Positions 54,001-61,632 of a DNA stretch of 64,000 nucleotides are shown here, piece by piece. Source of the DNA: JBMYZL01 sp965661765 (GTDB lineage Bacteria; Bacteroidota; Bacteroidia; Flavobacteriales_D; Sanyastnellaceae); NCBI GenBank assembly GCA_965661765.1, contig CBFIFE010000008.1, positions 1 through 64,000 of the forward strand, written 5' to 3'. Numbering within the stretch: the first letter of the stretch is position 1; every line of letters starts with the position of its first letter. Under the pieces are notes generated by a model, which had not been told where the DNA came from, searched no databases, and saw only the letters and a program-made list of their open reading frames with translations. Position numbers and translations under genes: made by a program.

Positions 54001-55806
54001 GCCGAGCGATACAGAAAGGCCCAACGTGTGGCCCCAGAGCGCATGAGCGCCTGGTTGAATGAGGGGATTGCTTGGCTTCGCGCCGGGGAGCCGGATCGCG
54101 CGCTTCCGCCGCTGGTGCATGCCGCCGATCGAACGACTGGTGCTTTGAGGGCGAAGGTGTTGACGTATTTGGCGCAAGCCCAAACCGCCCGCAACGAGAC
54201 CCAAGCCGCTCGAGCGAATTTTTCGGAAGCCATCAGTTTGAATCCCCGCACGGAACTCGCGCGCCTCGGTCTGGCCATGCTCGCCCCCAATCCTGAGGAG
54301 CAGCGACGCCTGATCGAGCAAGTGCTGCGTTTGAACCCCACGTCGGCCATTGCCCATTTCCGGATGGCCGAAGCAGAATTTGCTGCTGGAAGGCGCTCCG
54401 AGGCGGAATTCCATTTTGAGCGGGCGCTGGATTTGGATGCGAGCAACGCGGACTTCAAGCGGGGCCTTGTCACCTTCTACTTGTCAGAGCGCCGCTGGGC
54501 GGAGGCAGAGGCCTTGGTCCGCAGCGATCGAGCGACAGATGCCGCCGATGCGTTCATCGCTGGCAGGATTGCCGCGGAGCGCGAGGCCTGGGAGGTAGCC
54601 GTGGCAGAATACGACACTGCGTTGGCGGCTTCCCACAACGAAATGGCCGAGGCTTGGCTCAACCGGGGTGTCGCCTTGCGTCGCCTGGATCGCCTCGAGG
54701 ACGCGCTGGCCTCCTACCGCTGGGCCGCATCCAAGCGAGAGCGTTACCCCGAAGCTTGGTACAACATGGCCTTGTCTTTTGCGGAGCTTGGGCAGTCCGA
54801 TTCGGCGATTTTCGCGTACCGGCGTTGTTTGGATTTGGATTCGACAAAGGCGAATGCCCATTACAATCTGGGAATTTTGTTGGGCCAAACCGGGGACGCC
54901 CCAGCCGCCATCGCTGCATGGAAACAAGCCGTTTCATTGGATCCGGCCATGCGCAAGGCGTGGTTCAACATCGGGGTGAACCTTCGGCAGCTGGGCGACA
55001 ATCTCGGGGCCGTTCAGGCCTACGATTCCCTGCTGGCGCGCTTCCCGAACGATGAACGTGCCTGGTTCAACCGTGGCATTGCCCTGCGCGCGGAAGGCCG
55101 TGACAGCGAAGCCAAGGCCAGTTATCGGGCGGCGCTTGACGCGGACCCAGGTTACATCGCTGCATGGATCAACCTCGGCAGTTTGCAAGCGGATGCCGGA
55201 GACTATGCCGCCGCTGCATTCTCGTTCCAAGAGGCTGTGGAGCGGTCGCCGGGTCATGCCGAGGCCCGCTTCAACCTCGGATTGCAGTTGCGTCGTCTCG
55301 ATCGGCAAGACGAAGCGGTCCTCGCCTTCGAACAGTCTGCTCAACTCGACCTGAACTTCCGCCGGCCCCGAGAGCAACTGCTCGAATTGTATGAAGTGAT
55401 GGGGGCGGCCGACGATCGGCTGCGCATCGCGGACGAGCTGTTGACGAGGGCAGAAGTGGAAACTTGGGGGGGCGATTCGATTTATGAATACGCCCGGGAA
55501 TTGCACCGCGCTGACCTTCAGAACCAAGCCATCCCGCGTTACGAGCTTTCAGTCAGCAATGGCAAAACGGGTGAATGGCCGTTGTACTGGCGCGCCAAGG
55601 CATTCGAGGAGCTCGGCGCAACAGCCGATGCCATCGCGGGTTACGACGATGTCCTGGACAGGGACCCTTCCTTCAAGTTTGCGTTGTACCGTTCGTCCAT
55701 GCTGCTCGCGGTCACTGGAGATCGCAACGAAGCTGTCGCGCGCTGGGCCGAATTGGAGAACTTGCACCCTGAATTTGCGAAAGAAAAATGGTCCGACAAA
55801 CCTTGA
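51088..55806 (+). CDS. Giant fusion: transglutaminase-like domain, 7TM, ATP-grasp ligase, TM, TPR array
   Basis: A 1572-residue protein. Order: signal-anchor helix (residues 7-29); transglutaminase-like periplasmic domain (about 150-300) with Cys in EASCNGRSRLMVAML, His in TSHQWLEAHLGG and Asp in WVPFDALND; about seven membrane helices (about 320-510); an ATP-grasp domain (about 525-790) with VALKPAAGRGGGGILL, LLVEDML and VVLEWNARPGLEI; one helix (about 806-830); then roughly 18 TPR units to the end. In Proteobacteria the transglutaminase-7TM protein and the ATP-grasp (alpha-L-glutamate-ligase-like) protein are usually separate neighbouring genes; here they are one chain plus TPRs. Probably an amide-ligating envelope system. 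Product unknown. Confidence 0.78.
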   Translation: MLKSKSRLFWVATCMMLVPVARIAFVLSTGPGDSGEQPLLYQLFPERVFDVEVSLSLADADGESTMRMYVPVGDERQEVLVEGTLEGPGPAELTNEPSGRLATWKGSSFSDPSKVMMVRHGYRVRLRALRVNLDSLPDEMARVRPTHEVHLASTADIQTSAPDIADRLRAIGALADTLSVLEKVRRVYDDVLALRRAPFKGTTDALTALRLQEASCNGRSRLMVAMLRTLGIPSRLVGGIILENGTKRTSHQWLEAHLGGIWVPFDALNDHFAALPDRYLKLYTGDEPLFRHAIGLPFDYSFSVTSRLVMPAEGLRAHQVWRAFDAAGIPVSLLQFLLLMPIGAVVVALMRNVVGAKTFGLFLPALLAVSMRETGFLIGSVAFVSVIGLVALLHPLLERWRLMYTPRLVILLIAVVSLFLGISALGVFLGQTQFAYITLFPIVIVAITAERLARKWEEWGGRAALATAAQTLLVVGLAYLTMGSLTLETALLAFPELFLVLVGAMLLLGRWTGVRVSELWRFRRVGRSALGMNARNVHGVFAANSPQAIAVANDKIATKTLLAEAGIPVSPQRGVFDSVMSLSGLRAVLDRPVALKPAAGRGGGGILLIQPSPTGGFENIHGEPLPWDLVLQHATEIIHGRFSFGDEDTLLVEDMLVPDPAIAALHGKGVADFRFIFEQGRLLMAMLRLPTKASDGKANLHAGGVGVAVDLATGVLGEVVGQDGVSPVHPDGARVQGKTVPRWADLLGVAERAAAFSPLGFVGVDLVLDQHLGPVVLEWNARPGLEIQNVHAQPLPLAAGRADRFPMPWGIVALGLLLAMGLVLSDQILLNRWAAAETETWIAGNAQSQPSLWQWDEEVDGNEEDASGASSSGDPLVPSAEAEAAASMVALAESAEARGDWLKAEAIWRQIATRSTNPRAWMGVGKSCLRQEEWSKALAAYDAALAMDSLRHGAWVNGGIALSQMQRHASAAERYRKAQRVAPERMSAWLNEGIAWLRAGEPDRALPPLVHAADRTTGALRAKVLTYLAQAQTARNETQAARANFSEAISLNPRTELARLGLAMLAPNPEEQRRLIEQVLRLNPTSAIAHFRMAEAEFAAGRRSEAEFHFERALDLDASNADFKRGLVTFYLSERRWAEAEALVRSDRATDAADAFIAGRIAAEREAWEVAVAEYDTALAASHNEMAEAWLNRGVALRRLDRLEDALASYRWAASKRERYPEAWYNMALSFAELGQSDSAIFAYRRCLDLDSTKANAHYNLGILLGQTGDAPAAIAAWKQAVSLDPAMRKAWFNIGVNLRQLGDNLGAVQAYDSLLARFPNDERAWFNRGIALRAEGRDSEAKASYRAALDADPGYIAAWINLGSLQADAGDYAAAAFSFQEAVERSPGHAEARFNLGLQLRRLDRQDEAVLAFEQSAQLDLNFRRPREQLLELYEVMGAADDRLRIADELLTRAEVETWGGDSIYEYARELHRADLQNQAIPRYELSVSNGKTGEWPLYWRAKAFEELGATADAIAGYDDVLDRDPSFKFALYRSSMLLAVTGDRNEAVARWAELENLHPEFAKEKWSDKP

Positions 55807-57053
55807 ACTTCCTGAACCACCTGGCCGTCTTTTGCTTGTGCGGGTTGTGGATGGCGCCAGCCTTGGGCCAAACCTGGGATCGCGACATTGAAATCGGTGC
55901 CCTCGGCGGGGTCGAATGGAATGTGTTTCATTCCCCGGAAACCTATGTCACAAATGACGGAACGGTGTTCCCTACAGATTCCATTGTTTTGCACGATCAG
56001 CTCACCCTGTTCGACATTGAAGTGGATTTCGACCGGGAAGATGACAACGGGGAATGGTACATTCAAGCGGATGCCGGGGCCTCTCGTTACGCCACGCTGT
56101 CATCGGCAAACCGCCGTTCCATCGATTTTCGGGTGGGACGTGAACAGACCTTGAATCGCCAAATGACAGCTTCTGCAGAAGCCCGTCTTCGGGACGAGAA
56201 GCGACTCGGAATCAACATCTTGGGCGACGAATTGCTGACATCTTTCAGTTTCACCCAGGCGCAGCTGGAAGGGGCCCTGGAGGTGGAGGCCCGCGACAAC
56301 CTCGCGTTGGACCTCGAAGTGGAAGTGTTTCGAAAATGGTTTGACCAGCGGGTGACGGGGGTGTCTTTGGACCAAACCGAATGGTCCATCTCCCTCGAGT
56401 CCTCCTGGGTGCCCAAGCGCCGGCGGCGGGGATTGCTGAATTTGGACCTCGTGGGCGAAAAGCGCATCGACGAATCGGGCGAGCTCACCACCGAACTCAG
56501 TTACAGGCAAAAAAACTATGCGAACTGGGTCAATTTCGACATCCTCGATCCCGCGCGCGACCCGCTGGCCCCGACGCCCTTTCTGCCTTTCGATTCGCTC
56601 TACGCCCACCCTTTGCGGCAGTGGACCTATGCCACGTTGACGGTGCGCTACGAATGGCCTGAATGGCGCGGCTGGTCGCTGCGGGTGGACGCCAGAACGC
56701 AACGAAGGAATGACCTGAGTTTTGGCGACTTCGGTTACGTCGACGCGAAATCCGCTCTGCGGTTGGCCCATGAAGGGAAGGACTTGGAATTGGCAGGGTC
56801 TCTCTCTTATACCTGGCGAGAGTACACGGATCGACTCGCTGAGCAGCAGTCCCCTGCGCCTTTCCCATTGCTCAAGTACAACTACATCCGCCTCGACCTG
56901 TCTGCAGAATACCGGCTCAAGAAGGGGCTTCTGCTCCTGGCAATGGCGGACTTCACCCAACGGACCTCCAACACCACAGCCATCGACCGGCGCACCCGGC
57001 GAGAATACGCCACAGCAACGGTTCTGGTGGGGCTGAGCGCCGAATTCAATTGA
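55788..57053 (+). CDS. Outer-membrane beta-barrel protein, unknown
   Basis: A 421-residue protein with a signal peptide (ends at ALGQ) and a strong alternating beta-strand pattern throughout (WYIQADAGASRYATL, MTASAEARLRDEKRL, WSISLESSWVPKRRR, YATLTVRYEWPEWRGW), expected to form a barrel. The end LVGLSAEFN lacks a clear C-terminal Phe. Its start overlaps the 3' end of the fusion gene by 19 bases, so it is probably the outer-membrane partner of that system. No named family recognised. Confidence 0.6.
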   Translation: MVRQTLNFLNHLAVFCLCGLWMAPALGQTWDRDIEIGALGGVEWNVFHSPETYVTNDGTVFPTDSIVLHDQLTLFDIEVDFDREDDNGEWYIQADAGASRYATLSSANRRSIDFRVGREQTLNRQMTASAEARLRDEKRLGINILGDELLTSFSFTQAQLEGALEVEARDNLALDLEVEVFRKWFDQRVTGVSLDQTEWSISLESSWVPKRRRRGLLNLDLVGEKRIDESGELTTELSYRQKNYANWVNFDILDPARDPLAPTPFLPFDSLYAHPLRQWTYATLTVRYEWPEWRGWSLRVDARTQRRNDLSFGDFGYVDAKSALRLAHEGKDLELAGSLSYTWREYTDRLAEQQSPAPFPLLKYNYIRLDLSAEYRLKKGLLLLAMADFTQRTSNTTAIDRRTRREYATATVLVGLSAEFN

Positions 57054-57068
57054 CGTAGATTCGCGACC

Positions 57069-58328
57069 ATGGGAATTTTTCTGAGCCTTTTCGGCATGGC
57101 CGTCCTGATCGGGGGCGGCTGGTTGCTTTCATCTGACCGGAAATCCATCGTTTGGCGCACCGTTCTCGGTGCCTTCGCCATCCAATTCGCCTTTGGGGCC
57201 TTCGTGCTGTACGTGCCTTGGGGCAAGCGGGTGTTGCAGACAATGTCTGATGCTGTCAACCGTGTGGTGCAATATGGACAGGATGGCATTGACTTCATGT
57301 TTGGTGCACTGGCTTCAGACCAAATGGGCCAGGTCTTCTCCGGTGGCGGCTTCGTCTTTGCTTTTCAGGTTCTGCCCATCATCATCTTTTTTTCCGCCCT
57401 CATTTCCGTCCTCTACTACATCGGCGTGATGCAGTGGGTCATTCAAATCCTCGGCGGCGGGCTGCGCATGCTCCTGGGCACCTCACGAGCGGAATCGATG
57501 TCTGCGACGGCCAACATTTTTGTCGGTCAGACCGAGGCACCACTTGTGGTGAAGCCGTTCATCGCTGGGATGACCAAATCTGAGCTCTTCGCCATCATGG
57601 TCGGTGGCCTGGCATCGGTCGCGGGGTCGGTCCTGGTCGGTTACGCCTCTCTCGGGGTCCCCGTGCCTTACCTGATTGCTGCCTCTTTCATGGCGGCCCC
57701 GGGCGGCCTCCTTTTCGCCAAGCTCATCAAGCCCGAAGTCGAAACACCCCGTGAGGACCTCACCTTGACCAGCGATGAAGCGGACGACGAGGCACCGGTC
57801 AATGTCATTGACGCCGCTGCGAAGGGCGCGGCATCTGGTGTTCAGCTGGCCTTCAATGTCGGTGCAATGCTTTTGGCCTTCGTCGGCATCATCGCCTTGA
57901 TGAATGGAATGATTGGCGGAATCGGCGGTTGGTTCGGGCAGGACAATTGGTCCCTCGAAGGCGGACTGGGCTATCTGTTCGCTCCGGTGGCCTTCCTCAT
58001 CGGCGTGCCTTGGTCAGAGGCCACCATTGCGGGCTCCTTCATCGGCCAGAAGTTCATCGTCAATGAGTTCGTGGCCTACCTGAATTTCTCACCTTATCTC
58101 GCTGAAGACGCTTCGGTCGTGTTGTCGGAAAAAACGAAGGCCATCATTTCGTTCGCCCTTTGCGGCTTTGCAAACCTTTCCTCCATCGCCATCCTCCTTG
58201 GGGGCATCGGTTCTTTGGCCCCTTCTCGCAGAAGTGAAATCGCCCGTTTCGGCATGCTCGCTGTGGTCGCTGCCACCCTCTCCAACCTCATGTCGGCGAC
58301 CATCGCCGGTTTCTTTCTCAGCTTATGA
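57069..58328 (+). CDS. nupC: Concentrative nucleoside transporter (NupC/CNT family)
   Basis: A 419-residue inner-membrane symporter that imports nucleosides with protons or sodium. Family blocks: FGAFVLYVPWGKRVL, VFAFQVLPIIIFFSALISVL, the substrate motif FVGQTEAPLVVKPFI, and ALCGFANLSSIAILLGGIG near the end. Length and about ten helices suit the family. Its stop overlaps the deoA start (ATGA), so uptake and phosphorolysis are co-expressed. A TAGATTCG element resembling the -7 box precedes the ATG. Confidence 0.92.
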   Translation: MGIFLSLFGMAVLIGGGWLLSSDRKSIVWRTVLGAFAIQFAFGAFVLYVPWGKRVLQTMSDAVNRVVQYGQDGIDFMFGALASDQMGQVFSGGGFVFAFQVLPIIIFFSALISVLYYIGVMQWVIQILGGGLRMLLGTSRAESMSATANIFVGQTEAPLVVKPFIAGMTKSELFAIMVGGLASVAGSVLVGYASLGVPVPYLIAASFMAAPGGLLFAKLIKPEVETPREDLTLTSDEADDEAPVNVIDAAAKGAASGVQLAFNVGAMLLAFVGIIALMNGMIGGIGGWFGQDNWSLEGGLGYLFAPVAFLIGVPWSEATIAGSFIGQKFIVNEFVAYLNFSPYLAEDASVVLSEKTKAIISFALCGFANLSSIAILLGGIGSLAPSRRSEIARFGMLAVVAATLSNLMSATIAGFFLSL

Positions 58329-59611
58329 TGGCATCCTCCCGCAAGTTGCTTCCAGTGGAAGTCATTCGGCGCAAGCGCGATGGCCTCGTGCTCTCCGCCG
58401 AAGCCATCGGCCAATTCATCGATGGCGTGGTCTCCGGGGACGTCACCGACGCTCAAATCGCTGCCTTTTCGATGGCCACCTATTTTCAGGGACTCGACCC
58501 CACAGAGCGCACCGCCATCACGCGCGCCATGGCGCTGTCGGGCCGGTCGCTTCAATGGGACGCTGAGCGCCTCGGTGGTCCGGTGCTGGACAAGCACTCC
58601 ACAGGCGGCGTGGGCGACGCGGTCTCCCTGATTCTCGCCCCCTTGCTCGCCGCCGTCGGCGGTTTCGTCCCCATGATTGCCGGTCGTGGCCTCGCGCACA
58701 CGGGGGGCACCATTGACAAGTTGGAGGCCATCCCTGGCTACAATGTGGCGATTGATTTGGCATCTTTCCAAGCCATTGTTGCCCGGCATGGTTTCGCCAT
58801 CTGCGGCCAAACCGCCGATCTCGCTCCCGCCGATGCCCGCATGTACGCCACCCGGGATGTCACTGCGACCGTCGAACAAAATGGCCTCATCACCGCCTCA
58901 ATTCTCTCCAAAAAGCTCGCCGCGGGACTTGGGTTTTTGCTCATGGACATCAAGACGGGTTCTGGTGCCTTCATGCGAACGCGTGCTGAAGCTGAGTCGC
59001 TCGCTGAGGTCATCTGCGCGGTGGGCAACGCCGCTGGCATGAAGACCGAAGCGATGATCACGCCGATGGAGGAACCGCTGGCCGATTCGGCAGGCAATGC
59101 CTTGGAGGTCCGGGAGGCAGTCCAAATCTTGCGCGGCGAACGCACCGACGGCCCGCTTTTGGACGTGACGCTCTCCCTGGCCGAGCGGATGTGCCGGCAA
59201 TCGGGACTGGACCCCGCGGCCCTTCAAGCGGCATTGACCTCCGGTGCGGCACTGGAGCGGTTTGCCCGCGTTGTCCATGCCATGGGTGGTCCGTCCGACT
59301 TCGCTGACAATCTCGACGCCTACCTGCCTCAGGCCCCCATTGTTCGGGCTGTCCATGCGCCGGTGGGTGCCGAAGGCGTCGTCACAGGGATGGATACCCG
59401 AGAATTGGGCCTGGCGGTGGTGGATTTGGGAGGGGGCAGGAAGCGAACAGGTGACCCCATCGACACCCGCGTGGGCTGCCTTGATTGGGCACGGGCGGGT
59501 GATCCAACGAGCCGGCACCTGGCGGTGTTGCATGCCGCGGACGAAGCCAGTTTTGAACTCGCTGCCGCTCGCATTCAATCGGCCTACCGCTTCACCCCCT
59601 GGTCCCCCTAG
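58325..59611 (+). CDS. deoA: Thymidine phosphorylase
   Basis: A 428-residue phosphorolase that splits thymidine into thymine and 2-deoxyribose-1-phosphate. The family signature LDKHSTGGVGDAVSLILAP is intact, as are GRGLAHTGGTIDKLEAIPG, LAAGLGFLLMDIKTGSGAF and TPMEEPLADSAGNALE. The ATG overlaps the nupC stop. With nupC and the cytidine deaminase it forms a pyrimidine salvage route. The stop codon lies within the CTAGTC array C. Confidence 0.93.
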   Translation: MMASSRKLLPVEVIRRKRDGLVLSAEAIGQFIDGVVSGDVTDAQIAAFSMATYFQGLDPTERTAITRAMALSGRSLQWDAERLGGPVLDKHSTGGVGDAVSLILAPLLAAVGGFVPMIAGRGLAHTGGTIDKLEAIPGYNVAIDLASFQAIVARHGFAICGQTADLAPADARMYATRDVTATVEQNGLITASILSKKLAAGLGFLLMDIKTGSGAFMRTRAEAESLAEVICAVGNAAGMKTEAMITPMEEPLADSAGNALEVREAVQILRGERTDGPLLDVTLSLAERMCRQSGLDPAALQAALTSGAALERFARVVHAMGGPSDFADNLDAYLPQAPIVRAVHAPVGAEGVVTGMDTRELGLAVVDLGGGRKRTGDPIDTRVGCLDWARAGDPTSRHLAVLHAADEASFELAAARIQSAYRFTPWSP

Positions 59612-59673
59612 TTCCCTAGTCCCCCTAGTCTCCCTAGTATCCCTAGTCCCCCTAGTCCCCCTAGTCCCTCGTT
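59597..59673. repeat. CTAGTCNCC tandem array C
   Basis: About eight copies of the 9-nt CTAGTCCCC/CTAGTCTCC unit. It starts within the last codons of deoA, supplies its stop codon (TAG at 59609-59611) and ends directly at the ATG of the nitroreductase gene (59675). It replaces any recognisable ribosome-binding site there. Confidence 0.85.
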
Positions 59674-59674
59674 C

Positions 59675-60457
59675 ATGGTCAAAGTCAAAGTCTTCGACAC
59701 CACCCGCCTCCAAGGCAAACCCCGCCCAGCGGCTCCGGCCGAATCCTTCAACCCATCGGATTTCCACAACCTCGTGGCGTCCCGCCGCAGCGTCCGCGTG
59801 TACACCGATCGTGCCATCCCAGAGGATGCCGTGCGCCGCGTGCAGCATTCCGCCTTGCAAGCGGCCACTTCGAGCAACCTGCAGACCACCGAGATTCACT
59901 GGGTTCGGAATCCTGAGAAGAAGCAGCAACTCGTCGCCGCTTGCCTCGGTCAACCCGCCGCAGCGACGGCCAAGGAGTTGTTTGTGGTGGTTGCCCGCCC
60001 AGATTTGTGGAAGCGGAACAACGATTGGATGATTGCCCACTTGAAGGCCACGCCAGATGCCCCCGAGCGGGCCATCCAATACTTCACGAAAATCACACGC
60101 TTGGTGTACACCATGGGACCCTTTGGGGTGTTGGGCCCGTTGAAGCGGATTTGGTTCGCTTTGCGCGGACTCCAGCAACCCACACCGCGAGAGCCAGTGA
60201 GCCTAGCCGACATGCGGACATGGGCCCAGAAAACTGCTGCCTTGGCCGCCGCCCATTTCATGCTGGGCATGCGCGCCGAAGGCTTTGACACGTGCCCGAT
60301 GGAGGGAATGGACAGCAAGCGGATGCGCCAAATCTTGGGGCTCCCTCGCCAGGCCTGCATCACAATGGTGCTTTCAGCGGGTGAACGCGCCGAAGGCGGG
60401 GTTTACGGCCCGCGTTTCCGCTTTGATGCGGAACACTTTTTGAAGGACCATTTCTAG
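59675..60457 (+). CDS. Nitroreductase-family flavoprotein
   Basis: A 260-residue FMN-dependent oxidoreductase. The FMN-binding start is FHNLVASRRSVRVYTDRAIP with LQAATSSNLQTTEIHWV, and the C-terminal block is AEGFDTCPMEGMDSKRMRQILGLP. Members reduce nitro compounds, quinones or flavins with NAD(P)H. The stop codon TAG (60455-60457) shares the palindrome CTAG with the stop of the convergent cupredoxin gene. It may be transcribed from deoA through array C or from a promoter within it. Confidence 0.85.
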   Translation: MVKVKVFDTTRLQGKPRPAAPAESFNPSDFHNLVASRRSVRVYTDRAIPEDAVRRVQHSALQAATSSNLQTTEIHWVRNPEKKQQLVAACLGQPAAATAKELFVVVARPDLWKRNNDWMIAHLKATPDAPERAIQYFTKITRLVYTMGPFGVLGPLKRIWFALRGLQQPTPREPVSLADMRTWAQKTAALAAAHFMLGMRAEGFDTCPMEGMDSKRMRQILGLPRQACITMVLSAGERAEGGVYGPRFRFDAEHFLKDHF

Positions 60458-61632
60458 CGTTCGGGCACGAGAATCACGCGGCTCTGCAGCCCGTTGATGC
60501 CACGAAAGAGATAGGTACCGACGGGTTCGCCCGATAGATCGAGGTGAAGCTGGGTTTGGCCTTCTGCCACCACCCCTTGTCGAACCTGTCGCCCGGCCAA
60601 ATCACACAAAACCCATGGCCCCTGCCAGCCCTTGGGAAGCACGATGTTCAGCATGCCACGTGTGGGGTTGGGCGAAAGGACAGCTTGCGGGACAGGTGCC
60701 TGCGAAACCGAAGATTGCAGGTTGTTGAAGTGGAGGGTTTGGGTTTGCTCGTACAGGTTGTCTGCCATCATGACAAAGTCACAGGCAATTTCATCGTTCC
60801 ACCCGGATGCGGGGACCTCGAACACCACTGTGAAGCGCTCGCCCGGATAGATGGACAACGTGTCAGGGGACCAAGGTTCGACCGGACGACCGTCCGACAT
60901 CACCACCTCTGCGCCCAGGACCGATGGCAAGGCCACATCAATGCGGGAATAGGCCATGGACCCCAATCTCAAGGCGATCGTTTCGCCTGGGTTGTAGGGC
61001 ATCTGGGCTTCTGGGGCCTCGAGTTGCGCCCCGTTGCGCCCATTGATCATGAAGTAGTTGGGCCGGATGTCGTGAAACGGGAAGGCCCCGGGTGGATTGA
61101 AGTTCACGGCAAGTTCCAAGTCGCTGAAGAGCAAGGGAAATGCTGCATCCGGAACGGGGCCACCCTCAAAGAGGGAGCCGTCCGGCCGCTCCACGATGAA
61201 CATGCCGTACATGCCCATCGTCAAGTGCAAGGTGGTGGTGACGTGACAATGGTAGAGGTAAGTGCCGGAGTGGTCCGCCAGAAATGCATAGGTCGCACTG
61301 GAATCCGTGGGGACGAGAAATGAAGTGGATGGGACACCATCATTGGCTTGGTTCACATCGAGGCCATGCCAATGAATGGTGTGAGACTCCGGACTGGGGT
61401 TGTCCATTTGAACACGCACAGAATCTCCCTGCATGCAGCTGAGCAGCGGCGCCGGCAAGGTGATGAATTCGTCCTCGGCCCACCCATAGCCCCAAATCGG
61501 AATCTCCCCGCCGCCCGCTGTCAAGTGGACCCCGTCCATGCCAGTGAAGAGGTGATGCTCCACGAGGGCCTGCGCATCGCTGGCCACGGCACAACAGAGC
61601 GCGGCGAAGAACGAAAAGCTGCGTCGAATCAT
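60454..61632 (-). CDS. Multicopper oxidase-type cupredoxin protein with T9SS type A domain
   Basis: A 392-residue exported copper protein. A signal peptide (ends near SDAQ) is followed by cupredoxin domains: SHTIHWHGLDVNQAND gives the first His pair and GTYLYHCHVTTTLHLTMGM the T1-type Cys/His/Met set. The C-terminal 80 residues (LSPNPTRGMLNIVLP to GTYLFRGINGLQ) are a T9SS type A domain. Its ATG overlaps the stop of the upstream cupredoxin gene (ATGA), so the two are co-translated and may form one laccase- or nitrite-reductase-like enzyme. The substrate is unknown. Confidence 0.75.
   Translation of the reverse strand: MIRRSFSFFAALCCAVASDAQALVEHHLFTGMDGVHLTAGGGEIPIWGYGWAEDEFITLPAPLLSCMQGDSVRVQMDNPSPESHTIHWHGLDVNQANDGVPSTSFLVPTDSSATYAFLADHSGTYLYHCHVTTTLHLTMGMYGMFIVERPDGSLFEGGPVPDAAFPLLFSDLELAVNFNPPGAFPFHDIRPNYFMINGRNGAQLEAPEAQMPYNPGETIALRLGSMAYSRIDVALPSVLGAEVVMSDGRPVEPWSPDTLSIYPGERFTVVFEVPASGWNDEIACDFVMMADNLYEQTQTLHFNNLQSSVSQAPVPQAVLSPNPTRGMLNIVLPKGWQGPWVLCDLAGRQVRQGVVAEGQTQLHLDLSGEPVGTYLFRGINGLQSRVILVPER

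Noticed and set aside
30521..59673. CRISPR array
   Set aside because: The tandem units are 9 nt without spacers, and no cas genes are present.
59608..59889. Collagen-like Gly-Leu-Gly frame on the minus strand
   Set aside because: The pattern is only the translation of the CTAGTC tandem array C; the same occurs at array B.
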